DNA of 64,000 nt. Origin: Rhinopomastus cyanomelas (lineage: Eukaryota; Chordata; Aves; Bucerotiformes; Rhinopomastidae). The translations under genes and the position numbers were made by a program. The notes beneath the pieces were generated by a model. That model did no database searches and was not told the origin of the DNA. It worked only from the letters and a program-made list of their open reading frames with translations. Location of the stretch: the NCBI GenBank assembly GCA_013400115.1, contig VXBP01009432.1, positions 250,420 through 314,419 of the forward strand, in the 5' to 3' direction. Of the stretch, positions 37,117 to 48,991 are shown one piece after another (positions within the stretch are counted from its first letter, which is position 1; each line of letters opens with the position of its first letter).

Positions 37117-38535
37117 ATTACTTCCAGCTGTAAAAAAAGAATGGAAATGTCAGTGCCTGTCTGATAAACTGTTTTGCTTAAACATCTGATTTTCAGCTCT
37201 AGTGAGAAGAAGCAAGAATGTTATAGAAATACTAAAATTATAGGTAACTTCCTACATGACTTTTTATCAAATTCTTCCTGAAGTGTCTTAAAAGATTGAA
37301 ATCTAAATGATGGCATAAGTTCCTGAATGACTGATGAATATTAGCTTTAGGGGTAGATATCTTTCTTTCTTATTTAGCTTGAGTAATTTTTGCTTTTCAC
37401 ACATTTTCCATCACGAATGAATAATTAATAACTTTACAGAACTATTTGCAGCTGAAATACATTTTGCAATGGTACAGCCAGCAGAGCAGCAGGATGAACA
37501 AGCAATAGCAGAGTACGAAGTCCTGGGAAGTGTGTGGAGGAGTGAGATTCAAAGAAACCGAACAAAATCCAAAGCAACTGTGTATTAAAAGCAGCAGTGG
37601 AAAGGAACACCAATACCCCTATCATTCTCTCCATTGTAAGGGGGTATGGTACTATTGGATCCCAATGTGCAGCCAGAATTATACTTTTAAAAGCCCCAAA
37701 CCACTCTTTTCTCTGCAGTGTTACGTGTGAACTAAAAAAAACATTTACTTTTTACTGGATATCTTTCTCTCACTGTTCTATTCAAATCCAGAGAGCATAA
37801 GTGAGCTTTTGATTTAGTTAGGCAAAGTTCCTTCTTTGAGTTATTTGCTGCTGGAAGTGTTAATCCTGAGTTGGTTAAATATGATCTTAACTTCATCTGT
37901 AAGTTGGAAAAGTCCATGCAATATGACATATAAGCCCTGTTAAATGGCAGCAATTAACTAGCACTTCAAGATGCTGGAGGGAAAGGCCTGTTCTGCCATG
38001 CCCACAAGAAGTAGTGCAAGTAGGCAAAACAGCAAGTGGTCTGTTAGCAATTAGTAAGTGAAGAGGAGAAAGTACAGCAGAGTATGTTGTGCCTCTGCTT
38101 AGGCCATGGGGAGCTGAAATGTCAGCAATTCTGTTTCCTCTATCTTACAAGACTGTAGCAGAACTGAAAAATATGTAGAAAAATGTTGCATGCAGTTTAA
38201 AATTAAAAGTTGTCTTTTTTATTTTTGATAAATAGTGAAGGGCTCATAGAGAACCCATGGATAATAATGGGAATTGACTGAGGTCTGTAAAATGATGAAT
38301 GGCATTGAAAGGACTATCGTCATCAACTCATACACAAAATAATTCGTCCTTTAGGAGCTGAACTAGCTGTGAGTATACACAGGGAATTGATGCTGCTTTA
38401 ATTAGCACTGATGGCTGTCGTCCCTGGTGATCCTAAGTCACTGAGTTTGAGTTTGCCAGTCCTCAGAGCCCTTTGATGTAGGAAGCCAAAACTAAAGTGG
38501 GTTCTATTCCCTGTATATTCTTATCTGTCTGGTGA
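37117..38535. other. Non-coding stretch with a possible old LINE scrap
   Basis: At 38279-38345 the sequence GAGGTCTGTAAAATGATGAA TGGCATTGAAAGG resembles the CR1/L2-type ORF2 tail segment, but it is too short and eroded to be certain. Otherwise nothing is seen. Reading frames at 37434-37953 on both strands overlap one another and are unrecognised. Confidence 0.4.
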
Positions 38536-38980
38536 AGTTCCCAGTGCCTGGAAAAGGGGAAACACAACCCATATTTTTAAAAAAGGTACAAAAAAGGAGC
38601 AAGTGAACTACAGGACAATCAGTCTCACCTCTGCACCTGGGAATATCATGGAGCAAATCCTCCTGGAAATGATGCTATGCCACATGAAAAGTAAAGAGGT
38701 GATTGTTGATGGCCAATCCAGCTTCACTAAGGGCAGATCATGCTTGACAAAACTGGCAGCCTTTTATTACAGGTTTACAGTGTTGGTAGATTGGTTATGA
38801 GTGGTTCCTCAGAAGTTTATTTAGGTTCCAGTGCTGTTTAACATCTTTGTTGGTGACATGGACAGTGGCAGTGAATGCACCTTCAGCAAGTTTGCCAATG
38901 ACACCAAGCTGTGTGATGCTGGAGGGAAGGGAGGCTTTACAGAGGGAGCTTGACAGGTTTGAGAACTGAGCCTGGGCAAA
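38536..38980 (+). mobile_element. CR1 LINE internal ORF2 fragment with deletion
   Basis: Sense CR1 ORF2 from the N-terminal reverse-transcriptase region. The peptides are VPSAWKRGN-like, a FKKG segment, NYRTISLTSAPGNIMEQILL and QSSFTKGRSCLTKLAAFY. The match then jumps at about 38790-38830 to VPVLFNIFVGDMDSGSECTF and a FAND motif at 38891-38902, where active copies have FADD. About 60 codons between the two parts are missing. There is no 3' UTR, so the copy lost both ends after insertion. Confidence 0.9.
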
Positions 38981-41430
38981 GACCAGCTAAGACCATCAGT
39001 CCTACAATAGCAGAATACAAAAAAAATGTGCATGACAGATTTCAAATGATGGTCAACTGTTTTTATAGTCAAAAGTATTGTAGGCAATCTGCCTAAATGA
39101 AAGCTGATTTGTTGACACCAACACAAATACAAAATAGTGCAGCTGTGATTAGTAAACCCCCCTGTCCTACAAAGCAAAATAAAGGCAAAAAACAGGAAAT
39201 CAAGTCCAAGTGTATTGCAAGGGCTTCTTCTAACATTGCAGTGAAAGACTAATCCAATCCTTCCATAAGGTGTTACAGACTAAGTGAAACCTTGGTTATT
39301 AGCTTCCTTTCTTTCTCCAGCTGAGGGAGTTAAAGCCCCTTATTTCAGTGCTGGCATTTTTATTCTAAAAGTCTACTTGGCACTCTTCCAGCTTAGAAAA
39401 TGGAAATAACAGCAAGCCTGGATCTATCTGAATGTGCAAAGACTAAAATTCTCTTAAATAGAGTACCTAGCAGCATATATTCTGGTAAAAGACTTGCTGT
39501 GATACTGACATTGTCAGCTGAAAGACAGATGTGACCACAAGAAGACTATAGGCTGAGGAGCATTTTGCAATGCAATAGGAAATACCTTAGCATATGATAT
39601 GAAAGGATAAAAATGTTCTGGGCCCTTGGTTCAATACAGTTGGGTGGATTTTGTTCTTAGTTGCACCAATTTAAATGAAATCTATTTGTGGGAGAGCAGC
39701 CTGTACAGCTTTCTGATCTTCTTAAAAACAGGCTCGCAGACTCTGTCCTTGGACAGAGATAACCACAGATTTGTGGTTTTGTTTTGATACTTGCACTTGT
39801 TTTCTTTCTTTTAGACTTTTTACTTTTTTACCTTTCTGTAGATACCTAGTAACCAATAAGTCTTAAAAGTAAGAATGAAGTAATGTTATTGTAACCAATA
39901 ATGTTAAGCCAAGTCTATCTTGTACTGATAACAAAGCATATAAAATTGTAACTAATAGTGTTAAACCAAGTGTATCTTGTATTGATAACAAAATATATTC
40001 AAGGAGAAGAAGAGAGGAGGAGAATTATTATTAATGAAGAAGAAGAGGTGCTTTAAAAAATAATTAAAGGACAAATTGTAGCCTATCCTGCAGCAGCTAT
40101 TCTCCTCAATACTGTGCTGGTAAATGGACTTGGTGTCTTTTCCACTTTGTGTGCCTGGTCTACATGAAATGAACTCTAGACATCAGTATGAAAATGTCCC
40201 TTGGTAGAAGTAGTGGCTCTGCCATTCCCTCTGGATCTCACTTTTTTGATGTAACAGGTAGGACTCCTGTGGCCACTGGAGGAGTAGCATTACAGTCTAA
40301 ATTGCTGTAGTCCACAATAATATTGAACAAGTATCACCATGTATGTCATACTGTAACTGGAACATTTTTTCTTAGATTAGCAGCTAAGTGTATGATGCGG
40401 ATATGACAGCAGAAGGTCTTAAGTTCACAGGACTATTGTCTCTGAAAATAGAGGAAATGTGTTTTCAGAAAGTCTTTGACTTTTACAGGAGTGCTTAGCA
40501 TACCCTTTAAGGCAAACTGATGCAAGAATCTGGGAACAATCCCTACATTAGCTTTGTCTACACACCTTCAGATGAGTTTGCTAGAAAAGGAGGCAGAAGT
40601 TCATGAATCTGCTCAGAAATTTAGAAAAGGAGACTGAAACATAAAGAAACTCACTCTGTAGATGATCTGACCTGTTCACTGACACATCTTGTCTTACTAG
40701 ATTACAATATCTGTCCAATCTCACAGTGACATTCTAAACTCACAATATGTTTTAGGGCTGTGCTAAAGCAGGTCCAGCTTTGCTTTGTCCCTCTGAATGC
40801 TGTATTCCAGTATGAGTTACAGACATGGTGCTTTTTAGGGCCCCTCATTAGCAAGTTAGCTTAGAGATTTTATACATTAGCAAGGTAGCCGAGATATTAT
40901 ATAGGTTAACATCTCTAGGTTTTACTCATGTTTGGTGATGGGTGTTGTTGCACAAAAGACTTTCTGATCCAAAAATTAACTTCTCTAATGCTTCAGAGCA
41001 ATAAAAAAAGAAAGTTTTCTCTGACCTTTAATGAAACCAGTCAGTTACATAAAGCATGCAGGGGGCACAGATTGCCTATTCCATTCGAATACACTATGAA
41101 AAACAGGTTTTTTTACAGAGCAGCACATCCTGACTTGCCCAACATGACTTCTTTTCAGAAGGATTCAGCCAAATTTCATTTTTTGGGATGCATGAATAAT
41201 CCAAATCTAGTTAGCTATTCACATCCAGAATCAGCTGATATCAGAATGACTGAATATTAGGAGAAAAAAATAGACCAAAATTACAGCAATGAAACCCAAT
41301 TTAATAAAGATGAGAATCAGATTCATTGCTGTAATATCTGAATTTCTTATTTCAAAATCACTGCCAGATGCTAAGTGTAAAATTGTGACGTAATGCTGTT
41401 ATGTGTGTTTCGTCTCTATCTAGTAAACAG
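38981..41430. other. Non-coding stretch with tandem duplication
   Basis: This stretch contains the 57-bp tandem duplication at 39889-40002 followed by a purine-rich GAAGAAGAG tract to about 40050. The plus-strand frame at 40928-41260 (110 codons) shows no recognisable motif and is AT-rich. Nothing else is supported. Confidence 0.45.
39889..40002 (+). repeat. 57-bp tandem duplication
   Basis: Two adjacent copies of a 57-bp unit beginning TTGTAAC (39889-39945 and 39946-40002) align end to end with a handful of substitutions. Shared blocks include CAAGTSTATCTTGTAYTGAT. Divergence between the copies shows the event is not very recent. A weak third echo (AGTAACCAATAAG) lies just upstream at about 39849. 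Confidence 0.9.
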
Positions 41431-41640
41431 TTCCTGAGAAGGAACTTCTTCACAGTGAGGGTGACAGAGCACTGGAACAGGCTGCCCAGGGTGGTTGTGG
41501 AGTGTCCTTCACTGGAGAGGTTTAAGACCTGCCTGGATGTGTTCTTGTGTAACCCGGTCTAGGTGATCCTGCTGTTGCAGGGAGATTGGACTAGATGATC
41601 TTCCGAGGTCCCTTCCAATCCCTAATGATTCTATGAGTCT
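41431..41640 (+). mobile_element. CR1 LINE 3' end, young subfamily
   Basis: Sense CR1 from the ORF2 C-terminus (GAAGGAACTTCTTCACAGTG, GAGCACTGGAACAGGCTGCC) through a complete 3' UTR. The 3' UTR has TAGGTGATCCTGCTGTTGCA, GGGAGATTGGACTAGATGAT and TCCGAGGTCCCTTCCAATCC. It ends in the tail GATTCTATGAGTCTACG. It is the plus-strand counterpart of the young minus-strand copies and among the best-preserved ends here. Confidence 0.95.
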
Positions 41641-44600
41641 ACGTCTGAACATGTCCTCTGGTCAGTCTCAGAGATGTTCAACATTAACATGTTTAATGGT
41701 TTAATTAGAAAATCTCTGCCCAGAATGACCCTACATATGAATTCCATAAATTATTACAAAACATGAGTCCCCTCATGTTGCTTTGACATTCTTTGTTGGT
41801 GACTCATTCACACAGACATATTTACACAACATTATGTTGTAAAGTGCATGCATCTCCCCATTTCATTATTTGAGATGACCCAGGAAGATTGTCATCCCCC
41901 CTGATCAGTTCTACCAGCTGTACCTGCTCCATTTTACAGTTTCAGTGGGTCAAAATGAAAGACATATATGTCTGGAACTTTTTCCATTGAATCAAAGAAT
42001 GCAGGCAACCTTCATAGCAGCATTTGGATTTCAAGATGAGTGTCAACAGTCCCATTTAAAAAGATACAGGCTAACACTGGAAAACAGGAGCTCACATGAT
42101 CTTCAGCACTGTAAGCACTCCTTTTGAAAAACAGATCTTTCTACTCCATAAAAAACCCCAAGTGTTTTCTCTCTCCTGCTATGCCATTTTTCTTAAATGG
42201 CAGATGCTGAAGGATTCCTGTGCCAGTGGGTAATTTAATTGAAATGAATGCAAAAGAGAAAATAAGGAGTGTTTGGGGATGTTAGGAGTGTGTTTCCTGT
42301 GACAAGGAGGGTGTTTGGGGATGTTAGGAGTGTGTTTCCTGTGACAAAGAGTTTTGAAAAACCCTGAAGTGTAATAGCAAATTATTTTTTATTTTATTTA
42401 AAATAAAGTCCTCATGGTTTAGGAAACACTTTGAGAGAGAAAGGCTAGTACTCTGCATTCTCCTGGGAAAATGATTTGGACTTAAACATTCGCTGCATCT
42501 AAAATCTAGTAGTAGGTTACTACATTCCTCCTAGAGTCAGATATTTTGCTATGAGTTTTAGGAAGAAATCATCTGTGGCAAAAGCCTCAAGTCTACTTCA
42601 ACGCAGAATGCAAAGCTGATTTTTTGTAATAAGCCATAAAGTTGCACACTGACCTTGTAGAAAAGAATGTCTTGGTACTTCTTTTAGGAATAAATACTGA
42701 GATTTTTGTCAGCAATCTTACTAGCACACAAATGTAATTGAATCACAACAGGCTAACTGCACTTTATAGAGCATGAAAGGCTCCACTTATCACAATGCAT
42801 CCTGTGTTTTTTGTATGTGTCTTTTATGCAAAAGTTCACAAGTAGCATCACAACACCCCCAAAATGAATCTGTTACTATTAAACACTTCTTCCTGTTCTA
42901 GATAGCTTATGGGCTTTTTTAAGTTAGTGGAGCAGTAAAAAAAACCTTTATGATGGGTATTTGCCAAACACACTGATAGTGGCTCCTCAGCAGTGATTCT
43001 ACCGTGTGTTTTAGTTTTCATTATGTGGATAAGGAAGCAGTAAAATTGCATCTGGAAACTATTTAACATCAAATTTAAACTAGAGGACTTAGGAAGTGGA
43101 GTAGACATCATAGTGAAGGAAGAAACCCAAATACACTCAAAAGAGAAACCAGAAATCACTGCAAAATATTTTGCCTTTCAAATAATTTTTTTTTGTTTAA
43201 AAAGCTAAAGATGCTGGAACAGCTGCTAAATTCTGTTGTAATGAGAGGATTGATTCCCTCTGAATGTATGTCCCCAAAAGTCATTATGAAAATGCATAGA
43301 GAGGACAAAGCCTCTTCCTCTTCACAGGAGCATGGACGTTTCCAACCAGGTCTAAAGCCTGGAGGGATTCATTGTCAAATTCCCATGAAGACCACTGTGG
43401 AGAGCTAGTAACACTTGCAACTTCTCCCCATATTGTTAACTAGAGTGGAAAGCCTAGAAGGAGGAAAGAGTGAAAGAGATGACTGATGAAATTCAATCTG
43501 GATGGCAGAAACCTCTTTTACTGTGCCTCAGTGCAGGAACAGCCATGTCTCACTGACTTTGGGAAGAGACTGGAGAGGAAAACACATGCCTTTCTTGCAT
43601 CTGTTTGCTAATTTTTTCCCCTGAAGAAAATGCTTTAAGTAGTCTCAAGGAGCCTTCAAACTGCTGGTAGGAGCAACATCTGCCAACATGGTTTTATAAT
43701 CTCATATGGGTTAATCTACATTAATGGGGAAACCTACGATAAACTTGTAGTTTGGCAGGTGCACCTTTTGTATGGTTCATCCATTACATAAATATTTGCA
43801 GCCACTTTGTAACTAAGGATGATTAAAAACATAGACCCATAGCTGTGTGCTTGGAATTAGAGGCACAACTGAAAGGATGTCAAATGCCCCAAACATTATG
43901 AAGTGAAAAGATGCTTTCAGAAAACTGTTCAAAGGAACTTAATGATGTGTTTGCATTCTGTTAGTATTGAGTCTGCTTTGTTGAAAGCGTTTTGGTGAAT
44001 GGAGGTCAAAAATATGGGTCTTTGCTTCTATGGTTCATAGGGGTCTGTGAGGTGAACTGGAAATTCTGGCTAAGGGCTGGAGCAAACTAAGATGAAGCTG
44101 TGAGAGGAGAAGTACTTCTTAACCCAGAGAAACAACTTGATATCATAGACGACTTGGGAGCTCTGTTTATTCTTGACATCTGTTACAGCTATACCCTGTA
44201 GTTTCTTTCAAGGGAAAGAATGACAAAATCAAAAGCCTTTCTTTCTTTTTCCCATAACATGAAATTTCCAATGATTTTTTTTTTTTGAAACCTAAGTAGA
44301 TTAGGTGAGTTCTCAAAGAACAGAACACAAAGACTGAAAGCAGGTGTAAACACAGAATGAATCAACATAAATTAAAGACTGCAGCAGTCATGGAAACCTG
44401 GAAAGTGACTTGTCACCATCTCTTTTTCAAAAACAAGTGTTTACAAAAAAGTCCTTGGCTTTTCAATTATTTTGGCCTCAGAAACAATGCAAATTTCCAT
44501 ATATAAGAAGATATTCTCTAAAGGCTTATCAAAATTATATGCCATGCAATTTAAAATGAATACTGAAGTAATGACTCCAATCTCTCATTATAATTTCCAT

Positions 44601-44830
44601 AAATGTGTAGCTGTTAGTTGTATTACTACAGTCTTTACAGTTCCTGGATTTCCCATGTGTACCCCATGTATGAGTACACGGGTAAGACATAGCAAGTATG
44701 TTTATGTATTAAACTACCATTTTAGAGGTAAAAGATGGAGGTCAGGGTCTGAATGTCTAATGTGAAAGGAAAGAAGGAAAATATTGCTTAACTCCTTTCC
44801 ATTTGTAAACTGCTAGCTCTCCGCTCCTGT
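41641..44830. other. Non-coding stretch with tandem duplication
   Basis: The near-perfect 42-bp duplication at 42269-42352 is the only clear structure. There are also T-rich tracts near 43186 and 44276. Minus-strand frame 42848-43159 (103 codons) and plus-strand frame 44472-44765 (97 codons) are unrecognised. Confidence 0.45.
42269..42352 (+). repeat. Near-identical 42-bp tandem duplication
   Basis: Two adjacent 42-bp copies beginning GTGTTTGGGGATGTTAGG (42269-42310 and 42311-42352) differ at only two positions by eye, both at the right end of the unit. The high identity points to a recent duplication, probably polymorphic in the population. Confidence 0.95.
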
Positions 44831-45099
44831 TTCACAGAATCACAGAACATTGGGGAGTGGACAGGACCTTGAAAGGTCATCTAGTCCAATCCTCCTGCCA
44901 CAGCAGGATCCCTTAGATACCATTGCACAGGAACATATTCAGGTGACTTCTAAACAACTCCAGAGAAGGTGACTCCACAACCCTCCTGCCTGTTCACTGT
45001 GAAGAAGTTGCTTCTCTTATTTATGTGGAACCTCCTATGTTCCAGCTTACACCCATTGCCCCTTGTCCTGTCATTAGATGACATCAAGCAGAGCTTGAG
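44831..45099 (-). mobile_element. CR1 LINE 3' fragment, young subfamily
   Basis: Reverse-complement CR1 with tail and 3' end TTCACAGAATCACAGAACAT, the GCCACAGCAGGATCCCTTAG block, and the ORF2 C-terminus antisense (CACTGTGAAGAAGTTGCTTC, CCTTGTCCTGTCATTAGATG). A deletion of about 35 bp near 44985 removes the GGCAGCCTGTTCCAGTGCTC segment. It is 5'-truncated at about 45099. Confidence 0.93.
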
Positions 45100-45954
45100 A
45101 TGAGATACTATAAACTGAAGAAACACTTGAAATAAAGGAAGTATTTCTTAGGGCTGCAAGAAGTAGAGACCCCTTTACTGACTCTGATCCAGGCAGCATC
45201 AAAGAGCCTGCATCTATACTTGTGATATTTGTTACAGTCCAAACAAGAGTGTTTGCATCTGAACTACCTGTGGGAAACTGTCCTTAGTCCTTGCTGTATC
45301 CCAAATACTTGAGAATCATTTAGGAAGTGGTATGCAAGTTCCATGTCAGGGACTGCTCTAGTGACAGAACAGTACAGACAATACCATTCTGGGACTGAAG
45401 TTCATTACTGGACATTGTTTGACTTAGCAGTACAGGAATTGCCAAGGAATGTTCTGGACCCAGCATAGGGCTGTGCAGTACAAATGGAGCCAGGCCACAT
45501 AACAGAGGCTCAGGCTCCTGGTCCTGTTTTATGTAATGGGAGAGAGGAAAGTTTTTTACTACTTGGTGATTCTGAGTACATTTAATGGGACCTTCACATT
45601 TAAAGGTTAACGGTTACATGTCTGCTTTTTGCCAAGGGAGCAAGGGAATTCACACCAGTATCTACATCTCTGTCTTGGCTGACTATAGGTGTTAGGGCAG
45701 CTTTTCTGTATTTATAAGTTCCTTGTATCTTATAGTTGTAATTAGTGTCACAGTCCAGCGTCTGTAACAACTTGGCTTCGTGAAACTGCATGTTCATTAA
45801 TGCAATTGCTGTACTGGGAGATGTTCTACACAGCCCATTTCATACTCATAAGTTTCTTGTGATTTCATTTTGTATTAACCACCATTGCATTCTCTCCTCA
45901 TCATTTTTTTCTCAATCTTTAAATCCCCTGATGCCTCAAGCGCATTAGTTTTGT
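45100..45954. other. Non-coding stretch, nothing recognised
   Basis: No repeat or gene was identified between the CR1 copy and the LTR-like repeat. The minus-strand frame at 45600-45797 is short and unrecognised. Confidence 0.45.
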
Positions 45955-46341
45955 GGTTCAAAAATTACCAACATGTTCAGATGTATAGAGCTGTGCTTTC
46001 ACGAAGGAAAATGTGCATTTTGCTTTAAGAGAATTCTCCCAGTCATTTGTCCTGGGAAGGTTGGGCACTAAATGGCACTATAAAAGAGGGCTGATGACCC
46101 AGCGTTGTCTTTTTTCCTCTTCTGGGAGCTTTGCCCCAGCACAAAGACACAGGGCTCTGTCTTCCCCCATCACCACGTCCAGGTGGTGGGGGGAGATGGG
46201 ACAGGAGAGGACACAGTCACTTGCAGCACTCCCCTTGCTCTCCTGGAAGCAGGGGTTGGGCAGCAGTTGCCCTCCACGCAGGTGGTCCAAGAAGCAGTCC
46301 CCAACCTGGCCCTGCCCCTAGCTGGCACTAGGACCTTGCAG
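45955..46341 (+). mobile_element. LTR-like repeat, copy A (partial)
   Basis: This segment and 59755-60180 share, in the same order: AAAATTACCA, a TTTCAYGAAGGAAAA block, TTGCTTTAAGAG, a TCCTGGG segment, an A-rich TATA-like element (CACTATAAAAGAGGG here), a CTTCCCCCATCACC-type segment, GGTGGTGGGGG, and AGCTGGCACT near the right edge. Order plus a promoter-like element fits an LTR U3/R region. GC-rich overlapping frames at 46013-46344 are by-products. CR1 sequence takes over at 46342, so the right part is absent. Confidence 0.5.
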
Positions 46342-46468
46342 TGAGGCTGGTGCTGGTCTCTTCTCTCGAATTCCTAGTGATAGGACGAGAGGAAGTGGCC
46401 TGAAGTTGCATCAGGGGAGGTTTAGATTGTGTATTAGGAAGAAATTCTATACTGGGAGAGCGGTTAGG
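46342..46468 (+). mobile_element. CR1 LINE ORF2 C-terminal fragment
   Basis: Sense CR1 of about 125 bp: GAGGCTGGTGCTGGTCTCTT, AGTGATAGGACGAGAGGAAG, TCAGGGGAGGTTTAGATTG, TATTAGGAAGAAATTC. The match is lost after the GAGAGCGGTTAGG stretch, and no 3' UTR follows. A possible eroded tail is GGTTCAATGATTCC just downstream. It abuts LTR-like copy A without a spacer. Confidence 0.85.
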
Positions 46469-48524
46469 TTCAATGATTCCAGTAAGATTACTCATAGTAA
46501 CAACAGACTTCAAAAAAAGATTTTGAAATGAAAAATCACATTTCTCCATCTAAAAATGTAGAAATAAACTGTTTCAAATTTTTTCACTTAACTTTTTACA
46601 TCTGCAATAACTCATCAAATGTGAACAATGATTACTGGTTAGTTTTAATCCAAAGAAACAATCCCTGTGCTTTTCATTCAGTGATGATGGCACCCACCTT
46701 CAGTTGTGAGCACCTGACAGGGAACCAGTCAGATTTCTGCACTTTGTTGTACTGGATGCCCCAGCATCCAACACCTTGAACTGAGTTCTGGTGACACAAT
46801 GACTGCTAAGACAGCCTTTGGATTTTTTTGTCTCATTTGAAAAAAAAGCTAGGCATTAGGACAAAGGCACCTAAATATACTAGGGTGCAGTGTTGATTAT
46901 CAGGAATGCATCATCTGCTGGAAAACGTCACCAATCTGTCATCCCTGACACTAGTTTCCAACAGTCATTTCCAACAGTCCCTGTGCTATCAGCACAGTAA
47001 CTTTCTTCTATTCATGATCTTTTGTAAATGTAAATTAAGTTCAATTGTTACTGATTTGGGATTGAGTTACGGAAAAGTGTTAGCTGAGAGAGTGGCACAA
47101 AGCAAAGAACAAGCAGATGATGAGGCTTTGGGTATAAATTTTATGAAATAGGAATATTCATGCTAGTGTTGGGTGAAACACTCAGGAGCTGGAAGTGTCT
47201 CCTCTGCTATCTAAAAGATGTGTACATCATATGCCTATGAAAGCACTTCCCTATTGCTTTTACTTCTTCCTTGAGATGAGCTCTGTGTTCTACATGCTGA
47301 ACTTAAAAACACAAATAGATTTTGCAAGAGAAAATAATTGTTTCAGCTAATGAAAATCTCTCAAGTGGGCTGCTATTTCCTGTTAAAAGTGGGATGCCTT
47401 GAAGGTGGTATTAAATTTTTAATTATGTGTTGCTGTGTAGTGGTACTTAAATAGAACTTGAGCAAGAATTCTTGTGCAGAGAATAAGTAAAATTTAATGC
47501 ATGGGTTCAATTTAATTAGATATTTTGTGCTTTAATAGTTGAATTCTCTACGAAAATTTCATTTCCATAATCAAACCATGTCTAGACCACTGACATACTG
47601 TTACTTCATCAAACATTCACTGCAACCCTTGCGTTCCAAAATTCTCATTACTGTAAGATTAATTAAGAATATTTGCATAATGCCAAAAGACAATGAAGTG
47701 TCTCATGAAGTGGATTCCCCACCTATCCCAGTTTTAATTGTCTGATGAGTAAAGTCATTGAGTAAAATTCAATAGTTGAAACAGCATTGTTGCTGTTGGT
47801 TTTATAAGAAATGACAAAAAATATTGGAAACATGGTAAGTGCAATGAAAAACACCTCTTATTGTTCGTCCTGCAGAAGCCTCATTTTTCTCTGTTATTCA
47901 AATACACTATGCAAAAGATTCTGTTGTAAAAGCTCTCGTCAAATGTATTGGCTAAAACTACCCCAAGTTTGAATTATCAATGAAGATAAAACTTTTTTAC
48001 CATTGTATTTATGATAGCTCTCACAAGATTGTTTTTCAGATTTATGTGAGCTGGTTCTGGATAAGGCAGCAATTTGGGGTAGGAGTATCTCACCAAAACA
48101 GCTGTGGTCTTATGCACTTATGGTCTTATGTGTGTAGGTTAACTACATCAGCAGTTCTTTCTGGATACTCAAGTTGCTACTAGAGGTGTGGATTTGTAGA
48201 AATGACATGGAAAATATGGAAAAATGAATCTCTCCTACACACAAAGGTGCGAAAGGGAAAAAGTAGGAATGAAATACACTTTCTTTCCCCTCCCCTCCCT
48301 GCTTAGACAGGCAGATTGCTTTTCTGCCCAACTGCAGTGAGATGTGTAAGAGGCAGAGGAGGGATTGATACTCAGTCCTAGAAAACATTTTAGGATCATC
48401 AGAGGAGAAAAAAAACCCATATAAATTAGAATTTTTTTGTTTGTTTGTTTTTGAGAATTAAGAACCATCTGCATCCTAGATGGTTTTAATTTTCTTGGTA
48501 CCCTGGGAAAGCACTTGGCTGTTT
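46469..48524. other. Non-coding stretch
   Basis: Nothing is recognised apart from a (GTTT)n-type run near 48432-48453. Frames at 46528-46779, 46906-47151 and 48143-48474 are short and unrecognised. Confidence 0.45.
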
Positions 48525-48840
48525 CATAGAATCATAGAATCACAGAATCTATCGGAAGGGACCTCGAAAGATCATCTAGTCCAATCCGCCTGCAACAGCA
48601 GGATCACCTANTCCACCTCGCTACCCGAAAATCTAGGCCACACTGCCTCAGTTTGTCTGCAAGGATGCTGTGAGAGACCGTGTCAAATGCCTTTCTTAAG
48701 TCAAGATAGATGACATCCACGGCTCTGCCCTCATCCATCCACCTGGTTACACCCTCATAAAAGGCTATCAGGTTGGTCAAGCATGACTTTCCCTTTGTGA
48801 AGCCATGCTGACTGTCCCTAATTTCAAAAATCTTTTCCAA
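48525..48840 (-). mobile_element. CR1 LINE with internal join at an ambiguous base
   Basis: Two minus-strand CR1 parts are joined. Part 48525-48610 is the extreme 3' end, with a good tail (CATAGAATCATAGAATCACA) and the young-subfamily AGGGACCTCGAAAGATCATC block. Part 48612-48840 is the ORF2 reverse-transcriptase region; its minus-strand peptide has FTKGKSCLTNLIAFYEG, DVIYLDLRKAFDTVSHS and KLRQCGLDFRVARW. About 1 kb of element that should lie between them is absent. The only unresolved base of the window, n at 48611, sits exactly at the join. This looks more like an assembly closure than a natural deletion. Confidence 0.9.
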
Positions 48841-48991
48841 TGTCTAGTACCATGTTGGTCTTATGGCTATCAGTGTTGATGAAAGTATATATTGCATTGA
48901 AACCTGACTATGCAATGACTATGACTATGTATTTAACACAATAGGCTAGAAGGTCAGTTCATGTTTGTAAGGAACTGGAAAAGTTTAGACA

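Noticed and set aside
46013..46344. Several overlapping GC-rich frames on both strands
   Set aside because: They lie inside LTR-like copy A and stay open on both strands because of composition.
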